A stretch of 64,000 bases of DNA, taken from NCBI RefSeq assembly GCF_900182635.1, contig NZ_FXTD01000007.1, positions 124,001 to 188,000 on the forward strand, read 5' to 3'. Position 1 is the first letter of the stretch; each line of letters starts with the position of its first letter. This stretch comes from Halorubrum cibi (lineage in GTDB: Archaea > Halobacteriota > Halobacteria > Halobacteriales > Haloferacaceae). Under the pieces are notes generated by a model. The model had not been told where the DNA came from. It was given only the letters and a program-made list of their open reading frames with translations, and made no database searches. The position numbers and the translations under genes were made by a program. Shown piece by piece: positions 1-7,740 of the stretch.

Positions 1-737
1 CGTTGTTCGACGTCCTCTTTCGCGTCTCGGAGCTCCTGCAGGAACTCCTCTACGTCCTCGATCTCTGCCTGTTGTTCCGAGATCTCCGCCTCCTTGTCGG
101 CGATGGCCGCCTCGTAGCCCTCGACATCATGATCGAACCGATCGTCAATGGTCTCACGATGTTTTTTGGCTGATTGCTCATTGTCCCTCGCAATGCGACC
201 CATCGCACGACTGGCACCCTTCGCCCGGCGTTCGTAGCGATCGATCCGATCGAGTCCGAGCAGGTCATCGATGAGTTCTGCCCGAGCATCGTCGTCAAAC
301 AGGCTATCGACCTCGCCCTGCTGAACGTACACCGACCGGGAGAAACTGTCCTCATCCATCCCGACCACATCGACGACTTCCGAGGTGACATCACGAATCC
401 CTGAGATGGGCTCCGAGAGTGCGGGCGAGTCAAGCTCTGCGGTGTTTTGCCCCTCAGTATCGATCGCCCACGTGACGGTGTACGGTGTCTCTGCCACCTC
501 GAATGTCAACACGATCTCGCCTTCTCTCGCACCTCGCCTGACGATATCGTCGAGATTGAAATCGTTCGACCCGACGTTCCGGATATTCGAGAGGAAGAGT
601 CCGCCGAAAATCCCCATGAGCAGTGTCGTCTTCCCGGCACCGTTCTCCCCATGGACGAGCATCGTTCCCTCGGGGAAAGCGATCGACTCGTCCTCGTAAC
701 TCCGGATATTCTGTAGGTCTAGATCAGTGACTTTCAT
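1..737 (-). CDS. rad50: Rad50 double-strand break repair ATPase, N-terminal part (runs off the left edge)
   Basis: This is the N-terminal part of Rad50, the SMC-family ATPase that works with Mre11 in DNA end processing. The reverse-strand ATG at 735-737 opens a protein beginning MKVTDLDLQNIRSYEDESI. A Walker A motif GENGAGKTT follows at about residues 33-41, then the globular ATPase lobe with the Q-loop-like VYVQQGEVDSLF, then the start of a charged coiled coil. The Zn-hook and C-terminal lobe lie outside the window. The start overlaps the mre11 stop by 4 bp (ATGA), so the two are translationally coupled. This is an ordinary haloarchaeal core operon. Confidence 0.93.
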   Translation of the reverse strand, partial: MKVTDLDLQNIRSYEDESIAFPEGTMLVHGENGAGKTTLLMGIFGGLFLSNIRNVGSNDFNLDDIVRRGAREGEIVLTFEVAETPYTVTWAIDTEGQNTAELDSPALSEPISGIRDVTSEVVDVVGMDEDSFSRSVYVQQGEVDSLFDDDARAELIDDLLGLDRIDRYERRAKGASRAMGRIARDNEQSAKKHRETIDDRFDHDVEGYEAAIADKEAEISEQQAEIEDVEEFLQELRDAKEDVEQ

Positions 738-1927
738 TCGTCAACCTCCAACGATTCGACGCCCTCCGGCGTCTCTTCCGGTCCGGCATCATCAAACGCT
801 TCGCGCTGGGCATCACGGAGTGACTCAGCGAAGGTGTCCGCGACACGATTCACATTCGTGTCGAGTTCGTCTGCTTTCCGAACCTGCTGATCGACGTCGA
901 GCGCAACCGTCGAAAAGTCCTCATCCGCGAGTTTCTCTTCGATGGCCCCGTCGAGCCCCTGTAGCGACATGGCCTCGATCGATTCCACGTCAAGATCGAC
1001 GCGTCCGCGGTTGTCGTCGACGCTCACGACAGCCGCACCGGATTCACGCGCCATTTGTGTCACCTCGTTTGCGGTGACCGCCGCTCGGTCGCCGCTCAAC
1101 TCGATCTTGGCCACCGCCCCCTCGAGGTCGTGTCTCTCAAGCACGTCGCGGGCATGGGTTGCCCCGTCGTCCTCACCGAATGTGATCTCAAACACCTCAA
1201 ACGGCCGCGTCTCCAACTCAATCTGGCGGCGGTGAATCCCGCTGTTGTCGATATCTAGGAGTTGAACGACGCCCGTCTCTTCCTGATCTTTCCCGCCACG
1301 CTCTGTCGCACTCGCGTACCAGACATCAGTCCCGTCTACGACCGAACTCGCCGGTTGGTGGAGGTCGCCCAGCGCAAGCCCATCGAGTTCGATTCCGGCT
1401 CGATCAATAACCTCGGAAGCTGGGTAGACACGCCCCATTCCGTGAACAAGCGGCGTGAGGAGTTCGTGCATACACAGAATCGTCCACGCTGCCTCCGCAG
1501 GGGGTTCTTCGAGTTCTAAGTCGATATTGTCCCACACGCTCGGCCGCACGGCATCGATCCCGTACAGCGCAACCTCACCGACCATCGTGGGCTCTTTGCC
1601 AAGCCGAGCAGCAGCGCTCGTCCGCCGCAGCAGATCAAGCCACTGCTCGTCGTTTTTCCGTTCGTGATTGCCCACAATCCCGTAGAACGGAATTCCGTGT
1701 TCTTCAAGCGGTTTCAACGCATCAGCGGCCCGCATCACCGTTGGGAGCGACGGAACCGGATCGTCAAACAAGTCTCCTGTGTGAATTACGGCATCAACAT
1801 CACGATCGACTGCGACCTCAATCGCCTGCTCGAATGCGTTCGCAAAATCCTCACGTCGAATATCCGATCCATACTGTCGCTTCCCCAGATGGGTGTCACT
1901 GATGTGGAGGATACGTGTTCTAGGCAC
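734..1927 (-). CDS. mre11: Mre11 double-strand break repair nuclease
   Basis: This is the manganese-dependent phosphoesterase/nuclease partner of Rad50. The N-terminal calcineurin-like fold carries the expected metal-site motifs in order: ISDTHLG near residue 10, HTGDLFDDP near residue 50 and GNHERK near residue 87. The histidines of the C-terminal half of the site are seen in CMHELLTP and GDLHQP. At 397 aa the length is normal for haloarchaeal Mre11, and the C-terminus is acidic. It is the upstream gene of the mre11-rad50 operon and shares an ATGA overlap with rad50. A second, clearly different Mre11-like phosphoesterase lies at 14973-16289. Confidence 0.95.
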   Translation of the reverse strand: MPRTRILHISDTHLGKRQYGSDIRREDFANAFEQAIEVAVDRDVDAVIHTGDLFDDPVPSLPTVMRAADALKPLEEHGIPFYGIVGNHERKNDEQWLDLLRRTSAAARLGKEPTMVGEVALYGIDAVRPSVWDNIDLELEEPPAEAAWTILCMHELLTPLVHGMGRVYPASEVIDRAGIELDGLALGDLHQPASSVVDGTDVWYASATERGGKDQEETGVVQLLDIDNSGIHRRQIELETRPFEVFEITFGEDDGATHARDVLERHDLEGAVAKIELSGDRAAVTANEVTQMARESGAAVVSVDDNRGRVDLDVESIEAMSLQGLDGAIEEKLADEDFSTVALDVDQQVRKADELDTNVNRVADTFAESLRDAQREAFDDAGPEETPEGVESLEVDE

Positions 1928-2151
1928 TACCAGTAGATGTTAGCGTGGCTATATAAAAGTCGAGTAACCGGAGTGAAAGTGGATGACGGCAAGGCTCTAT
2001 TGTCGTGTTTAAGATGAGATGTAGAGTGACTTGTTGCGACTCTTAACGGCGGGATATCCGTTGCCACCCAGTGATCTGGTTTTCAAGATCGGAGCAGTCG
2101 TTGCCAACGCGAATCAGATAGCCGACTAGTGTGTTTGTTGCCGCAACGCCC

Positions 2152-3744
2152 CTAACAGAGCAAGAGGTATAGCCAGTATGGCAGTTCAATAATACCATCG
2201 TTGGGCTGCTGAATTGGTTCGATCCCACGGACGGTATCGCCCGCGAGGAGGAACCCAACTGGGGCGTCGTATGTGTCTTGGAATTCTTGGAGCGCGTCAA
2301 GGGCTGTCTCACGAGTCCGTGATCGGTACGCCAGCGCGATCGGGACCGGCGTCTCTCCAACCTCGAAGACGAAGTCGACTTCGCCCTCTCGGCCGCGCCA
2401 GTACTTCACAGCGGGCGTCGAGTCCGTTCCGTGTGCGGCGTTGACCCCGTAAGCAAACCGCATCGTGTGGTCAAAGGCTGCAATACGGGCAAGTTCCGCT
2501 TCTCGTTGGAAGTCGTTACGTACCGTTGATGGGGCACCGTCGGCCAGCGCATTCACGAGCCCGGTATCGCGGAGGTAGAGTCTAACGCCACGTGGGCGAC
2601 TGTTGTCGTACTCCGTGACGCCGGTGAGTACGTACAGTTCAGCGAGCGCCGGCAGGTAGCTGTCGGCGATTGTGCGGCGATCGACATCGAACAACTCGAC
2701 GAGCTCTTGGTATCGGAATGACTCTGTCGCGCGGTTCCGGGCTGCCAACGCGCACAACCGTTCGAGGTCCGCAATTGTTTGAATCGATTCGAAGCCGGGC
2801 ACGTCCTGGTACAGCGCGGTTCGGACGTTGTCCCGAAGTTGTGTGTAGTCGTCATCGCTCAGTTCACGTGCTGAGTCGACAGCGCCATCCTGTTCGTAAC
2901 TGATGATGCCACCCATCGCAAGGTACTCGACAACCTGTGATTGGATACGAGCCTCTGCGTCAGCGACTTTCTCATACTTCTCTTGTAGTTCTGTGATAAG
3001 CCCGGAGAGGTTGCCATCGTCTATTGCGGCCGGGAGGCTGTTGGTGCCCGCGCGTATCGAACTCGGGCTGACGCGGGTCTCTTCCTCTTCGAGGTCGGGA
3101 TAAAGCGTGAACAGATAATCTCGGAATTTTTCGGGGAGGATGGGTTGGACGTCGTATGCGTCTTGTGGGACGTCGCTGTCGGTGAGTTCTCGGGTTATCT
3201 GTACGTCAGCACTGGCAGTCAGCGCGAGGTGTCGATCCGACGGTTCGTCGATGAGGTCAGCGACAGCTGTTCCCCACCCGTCGATCGTTGGCTTGTTGGC
3301 GTGTTCGATCTGGTGGATGTCGTCAAGGAGGATGAACTGCGGCGCGTCGTCAGGCGCGCGTCCGTAGACACGGCTCTCATAATACCGGATGGCGCGTGCG
3401 AGTTGCTCGTCGGATTGGAGTTGATACAGCGGGTTCGCGTCGAACGGAAGATAGAGGAATTGCTCAGGGACGTCGCCGGCGTCGATGCGGTGGTGGATAA
3501 ACTGGTGGAGCAGCGTGGTTTTGCCGACGCCGCGACGCCCGACGAGTGCGAGGATGGGCTGGTCTTCGAACTGACTGCCGGACGCGTGTGGCCGTGCGAG
3601 ATGGTAGAAATCACTTTTGTGGCGCGCAGGAAGATCGAACGCGTCGGCTCCGTCGTCCCACCACGGATTGTGCTCGTGGAGGGATTCGACAAGGGCGTCG
3701 CCAGCATCGAGAGCCATAGGATGTTGTATCTCAAAGAGTACCAT
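2152..3744 (-). CDS. AAA+ ATPase, DUF4143-like
   Basis: This is a 530-aa ATPase of the AAA_14/DUF4143 type, common in archaea and of unknown exact role. Walker A GRRGVGKTT is at residues 69-77 and Walker B FILLDDIH at about 136-143. A winged-helix-like middle follows, then the usual YLRDTGLVNAL segment. The C-terminal part contains YWRGREGEVDFVFEV, which looks like the PD-(D/E)XK-type fold seen at the end of this family. An in-frame ATG at 3717 (MALDAGDALVESLHEH) is an equally good start. It stands alone between mre11 and the vWA gene. A decayed copy of its 3' end lies at 25861-26152. Confidence 0.85.
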   Translation of the reverse strand: MVLFEIQHPMALDAGDALVESLHEHNPWWDDGADAFDLPARHKSDFYHLARPHASGSQFEDQPILALVGRRGVGKTTLLHQFIHHRIDAGDVPEQFLYLPFDANPLYQLQSDEQLARAIRYYESRVYGRAPDDAPQFILLDDIHQIEHANKPTIDGWGTAVADLIDEPSDRHLALTASADVQITRELTDSDVPQDAYDVQPILPEKFRDYLFTLYPDLEEEETRVSPSSIRAGTNSLPAAIDDGNLSGLITELQEKYEKVADAEARIQSQVVEYLAMGGIISYEQDGAVDSARELSDDDYTQLRDNVRTALYQDVPGFESIQTIADLERLCALAARNRATESFRYQELVELFDVDRRTIADSYLPALAELYVLTGVTEYDNSRPRGVRLYLRDTGLVNALADGAPSTVRNDFQREAELARIAAFDHTMRFAYGVNAAHGTDSTPAVKYWRGREGEVDFVFEVGETPVPIALAYRSRTRETALDALQEFQDTYDAPVGFLLAGDTVRGIEPIQQPNDGIIELPYWLYLLLC

Positions 3745-4050
3745 CGCAATGGTTGTTACGATTGATTACTCTGCGTTGTAGCGTCCGCTTTGTGCGGTTG
3801 ATACGCGCTCTCTGTCTGTTTTCGCTCCTCTATATCAATAAGCCGCACCACGGTGTTGATTATCATTAATCGAATCGCTCTCAAATGCATTTTAACGAAG
3901 GAGTTAAAACACGATGGCGCATACTATTGCGTGTAAGTGTGACAAAAACGCCACTGCGATGGTGCTTATCTGATTACGCACGGCGGCGATGCGTGTACTG
4001 TGGTTGAGGGCCCGCGGGTTGCCCGGGTAAACGGCAGCCACCACACCACT
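3745..4050. other. Divergent intergenic region
   Basis: About 300 bp between the outward-facing ATPase and vWA genes. It is AT-richer than its surroundings and must hold the promoters of both. No RNA gene, repeat or conserved small reading frame was recognised. Confidence 0.4.
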
Positions 4051-6126
4051 ATGGACGATACATTTACCGACACACGACCCGGGGACCGGCTCGATATTGA
4101 CGCTGAATTCGTCACCATACGCACGATCGACTGCGACGGCGCGCCAGTGTCCCGACTCCTCGTTACCGACCAGACAGGTGATCAGCTCACCGTGCTAGCC
4201 ACACCAGACAGCCATTCGCTGTGGCCGCTCAAGACCGGTGCTATGTACGCGTTCTCACAGCTGCTCGCCGCCGACCCGGTCGATACCTCGTCGACGACGG
4301 CCCACAGCTGTCCGCATTGTGGCGATCAGCTCCGGGCCGGACAGGTACTCGACACTGCTGACTCCACAGTCGTGAGCGCGGCAGACACATTCGGGATCGA
4401 CGAGCGCTTCCTCATCCTCGACTCGACGTCGTCGCTCACACGCCTCTCTGCTGGTGCACAAGCCGACGACTGGGTGCCGATGCGTGATAAGCCGGTCACC
4501 GCACCCGACTACGTCTGTCCGTCCTGTGGTCGTCACGTCGATGAGTTCGAACTTCATCATGCCGAGCACGGTGCCGATGCTGAGATGCACGCAGATGCGA
4601 GTCCCGGGGGGCTGAACTGCATATCGAATTCCGAGACGGTCGGTCTCGCTACTGGTGGAGCGAAAGACGTGACGAATTTCCGGGAAAACGTTGTGAACGG
4701 ATACACTCCGGAACCGGACGCGATCAGCGACGAAGGGCTGTTTTACGACTACTACTTCGAGACGGGCGAGCGAACGGCGACAGAGTCACTGTTCGCACCA
4801 CGGTACGCAGCGGCAGTTACAGAGCATCCGATTTCTGGTGAGACCGAGCAGTACCTCTCGGTCGGACTCGACTCGACGCTGTCAGTCGACGAGTTCGAGC
4901 GGCCGCGACTCGACCTCGTGGCGGTGCTCGATGTCTCGGGATCGATGTCTAGTCAGTTCGACGAATACTACTACGACGAGCAGGGCCGCCAATGCGAGGC
5001 TGACACCGGCGGCCAGACGAAGATCGACGCCGCGACGCAGTCGCTGTGTGCGCTCACCGAACAGCTCCACGCGGAGGATCGACTCGGTGTCGTTCTCTAC
5101 AACCACCGCGCCCACGTGGCGAAACCCATCCGGGATGTGGGGGCGACGGACATGCCCGCGATTCGACAGCACATCCGTGAGATCGCAGCCGGCGGCAGCA
5201 CGAATATGGAAGACGGGTTCGCAGCCGCTGTCGATATGCTGGCCGATGGGACGACCAGTTCAGACGTTGAGCGCCGCGTCATCTTCATGACCGATATGAT
5301 GCCCAATACCGGTGAAACGGGCGCGAGTGAACTCACCGACCTGTTCGCTGACGCAGCCGCCGACGGTATTCACACGACGTTTATCGGCATGGGGTTGGAC
5401 GCAAACGCCGAACTGGCAGACGCGGTGTCGGGGATCCGCGGCGCGAACCACTACTTCATCCACTCCGCAGACGAGTTCGAACAGCGACTCGGCGACGAGT
5501 TCGCCTACATGGTGACACCACTCGTATACGACCTCGAGTTAGCACTAGACGCAGACGGGTACGAGATCGAGGCTGTCCACGGCTCTCCATCGAGCGATGC
5601 TGCCAGTGACCAACTTATGCACGTCGGGTCGCTGTTCCCGTCGGCCAAGCAAGACGGCGAGGCCCGCGGTGGGGTGCTCCTGATTCGACTCGCTCCAACA
5701 GACGGAGAGGGGAGCCTCGCACTACAGGCTTCGTGGACGGACCGCAACGGGGGCGAACACACCGAGTGCACGTCGGTCTCGCTGCCCGACGAAACAGGCT
5801 CGTTCACGCACAACGGTGTGCGGAAGGCCGTCGCACTCGCCCGGTATGCCCGAGAGCTTCGCGCATGGGCCCGCGACGTCCACGACGGCTCTGCCACCGG
5901 GACTGGCATCGACGACTGGCTGCTACCGGACCAACGTGGTGAGCACGAGCGCGAGTCGGTGCCACTAGTCGTCTCTGACCAGTACGCACACCGCTTCGCT
6001 ACGCTCCGCAGTTATTTGCTCGATGAAGTGGAGGCCGTGAACGACGAGTCGATGTCCCAAGAGCTGTCGTTGCTCGACACGCTTTGGCGGTCGAACGTAC
6101 AACAGGAGGCCGAGATCTCGAAATGA
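4051..6126 (+). CDS. von Willebrand factor A domain protein with zinc-ribbon Cys pairs
   Basis: This protein has about 691 residues from the ATG at 4051. An in-frame GTG at 4000 is possible, but the sequence before MDDTFTDTRPGD looks like leader. The N-terminal 80 residues look OB-like (VTIRTIDCDGAPVSRLLVTD). They are followed by two Cys pairs, CPHC at about residue 88 and CPSC at about 156, which probably bind one zinc. The vWA domain starts at about residue 290 with an intact MIDAS DVSGS (294-298) and later GGSTN and TDMMP. It is split by an insertion containing EYYYDEQGRQ. The C-terminus resembles the beta domain that follows vWA in archaeal proteins. The next gene begins about 65 bp downstream and is a likely partner. 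Substrate and role are unknown. Confidence 0.8.
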   Translation: MDDTFTDTRPGDRLDIDAEFVTIRTIDCDGAPVSRLLVTDQTGDQLTVLATPDSHSLWPLKTGAMYAFSQLLAADPVDTSSTTAHSCPHCGDQLRAGQVLDTADSTVVSAADTFGIDERFLILDSTSSLTRLSAGAQADDWVPMRDKPVTAPDYVCPSCGRHVDEFELHHAEHGADAEMHADASPGGLNCISNSETVGLATGGAKDVTNFRENVVNGYTPEPDAISDEGLFYDYYFETGERTATESLFAPRYAAAVTEHPISGETEQYLSVGLDSTLSVDEFERPRLDLVAVLDVSGSMSSQFDEYYYDEQGRQCEADTGGQTKIDAATQSLCALTEQLHAEDRLGVVLYNHRAHVAKPIRDVGATDMPAIRQHIREIAAGGSTNMEDGFAAAVDMLADGTTSSDVERRVIFMTDMMPNTGETGASELTDLFADAAADGIHTTFIGMGLDANAELADAVSGIRGANHYFIHSADEFEQRLGDEFAYMVTPLVYDLELALDADGYEIEAVHGSPSSDAASDQLMHVGSLFPSAKQDGEARGGVLLIRLAPTDGEGSLALQASWTDRNGGEHTECTSVSLPDETGSFTHNGVRKAVALARYARELRAWARDVHDGSATGTGIDDWLLPDQRGEHERESVPLVVSDQYAHRFATLRSYLLDEVEAVNDESMSQELSLLDTLWRSNVQQEAEISK

Positions 6127-6159
6127 CGCTGGTCTCAGCACTCGCCGCCTCACCCTTGG

Positions 6160-6169
6160 TGTATAACCA
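6160..6169 (+). promoter_or_regulatory. TATA-like box before the 6191 gene
   Basis: GTGTATAACC sits about 27 bp before the ATG at 6191. This spacing fits a leaderless or near-leaderless haloarchaeal transcript and favours 6191 over the upstream in-frame GTG at 6173. Confidence 0.4.
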
Positions 6170-6190
6170 ACTGTGGTCACGAGGCATCGT

Positions 6191-7582
6191 ATGACTCGGT
6201 CTACGCTCAGCCATTCATTGACCCCAGCGCTCACTGCGTGGCGAGATATGGTGTCTGAGAGCCCTATCTCCCCCGGCATCGATTTTACCGAGACGAACCG
6301 AACGCACGCATGCGAGCAGCAACTCGACGTGTTTCTCACTGACCCATCTCCCGAGACGTTTCGTGCCTTGTGGAACGCCAACACGTTGGCGAGTTATTGG
6401 GCTCCGAGTGCTGCTGTCCTGCTCGGTCCTGACTCCGCGATTGACTCACTATACGATGTGTTCGCTGAGATGACCGACGCCGATGCGTTCGATCCGACAT
6501 GGCTTGATCGACTCGCTGGGTCCGATCCTGGGTGGGGCATCCACGAACTATACGCTCGGCTCCAAGGTGGAGCCCATCCCATCCCCACGCTCGAAGCCCA
6601 AACCGTGCTCCGTTCACTCGGATATGACAACGTCGGGACGCCTGACGTTGTTGTAACCGCGATTTCGGAGTTTGCAGAGGACTACGAGTCGGTCGTGGGG
6701 CACGCCTCTGTTGGAACCTCGTACGAAGTGCCGCTGTACGCGGAAATTGACGAGTTTTTCAAACTCGTACAGACCGCTGACCGCGACACGATCAACGCCC
6801 AGCTCACCGGGCCACACGCAGCGTTGTTCCGCCCGCTCATCGGACACCGCGTCCACACCAGCAGCGCAGACCCAATTGAATGGGACGGCGTCGATGCGCT
6901 CATCGAATCACACGTGGATGCTCGTGACTCGGGTGCGTACGACGACCTCGAAACCGCTCACTGGGGCGGTACGCATATCGAATCGTGGAAATGGCAGTTC
7001 GCAGAATATTTCGAGGACGTAATTCGTGCCCAATTTGACCTCACAGAATTGACTCCAACAGAGATCCCGCAGTTCTTCGCAGCGATCGAAGAGCCTGACG
7101 CGGAGTTCGACGCGGTGTCGAACGTGCCTGCAAAAATGATGGGCGGACAGTTCCTCCGGCTGACGTGGCAGGACATCGTCGCGCACTGTCACGAGAATTC
7201 GGAGGATGCTGCTGCCGTGCTCAGCGATCTCTACAATGAAGACCTCCCAATTGTCGATCGGCTCAACGAGTTCTATGAGTTCTTCCATCACCTCACCACG
7301 CGAGCCGACAACGCTCGGGGCCCCGGATCACTCCTCCGTGCCGCGACGGCATTGCTAATGTACGCGTACCCGGATCGACACATCACGTTTCAGTACCGGC
7401 GCATGGATCACTTCTTCGCGGCGTACTCAACGCTTGATGGCCTTGACACCGGATTCAACGCTCGCCAATATCACGAAGTTGCTGTCGCGTGCCGCGAGCT
7501 CATGCGCAAAATCGATGCCCGTGCCGGTGACGCGTCAATGATCGACGTACAGACGCTCATCTATATCGCCGACGACGCTTGA
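6191..7582 (+). CDS. Uncharacterised protein downstream of the vWA gene
   Basis: This is a 463-aa acidic, mostly helical protein that I do not recognise with certainty. It has no Walker motif, transmembrane segment or metal-binding cluster. Segments such as YEVPLYAEIDEFF, TAHWGGTHIESWKW and YAYPDRHITFQYRRMDHFF recall regions that precede the AAA+ domain in McrB-like archaeal proteins, but no AAA+ domain follows. It could be a stand-alone target-recognition or adaptor protein. The start is taken at the ATG at 6191 because of the TATA-like box 27 bp upstream. It follows the vWA gene on the same strand. Confidence 0.65.
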   Translation: MTRSTLSHSLTPALTAWRDMVSESPISPGIDFTETNRTHACEQQLDVFLTDPSPETFRALWNANTLASYWAPSAAVLLGPDSAIDSLYDVFAEMTDADAFDPTWLDRLAGSDPGWGIHELYARLQGGAHPIPTLEAQTVLRSLGYDNVGTPDVVVTAISEFAEDYESVVGHASVGTSYEVPLYAEIDEFFKLVQTADRDTINAQLTGPHAALFRPLIGHRVHTSSADPIEWDGVDALIESHVDARDSGAYDDLETAHWGGTHIESWKWQFAEYFEDVIRAQFDLTELTPTEIPQFFAAIEEPDAEFDAVSNVPAKMMGGQFLRLTWQDIVAHCHENSEDAAAVLSDLYNEDLPIVDRLNEFYEFFHHLTTRADNARGPGSLLRAATALLMYAYPDRHITFQYRRMDHFFAAYSTLDGLDTGFNARQYHEVAVACRELMRKIDARAGDASMIDVQTLIYIADDA

Positions 7583-7708
7583 CGCACTGTTAGGGCCAGG
7601 GGCTCTCTCGGCTGTGAGTACTTTCCGATTGTTCGTTGGTTCTGACGTTGTCCCCTGACTCAATAACTCAAATGAGCTGTGATAGACGGTGATATTTTGG
7701 TCGCCGAG

Positions 7709-7717
7709 TTTATATGA
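7709..7717 (+). promoter_or_regulatory. TATA box of the zinc-finger helicase gene
   Basis: TTTATATGA is centred about 28 bp before the ATG at 7741, the spacing expected for a haloarchaeal promoter with a very short leader. A second AT run (AATATATAG) lies just downstream. Confidence 0.55.
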
Positions 7718-7740
7718 TTCGTGGGGAATATATAGTTTAG

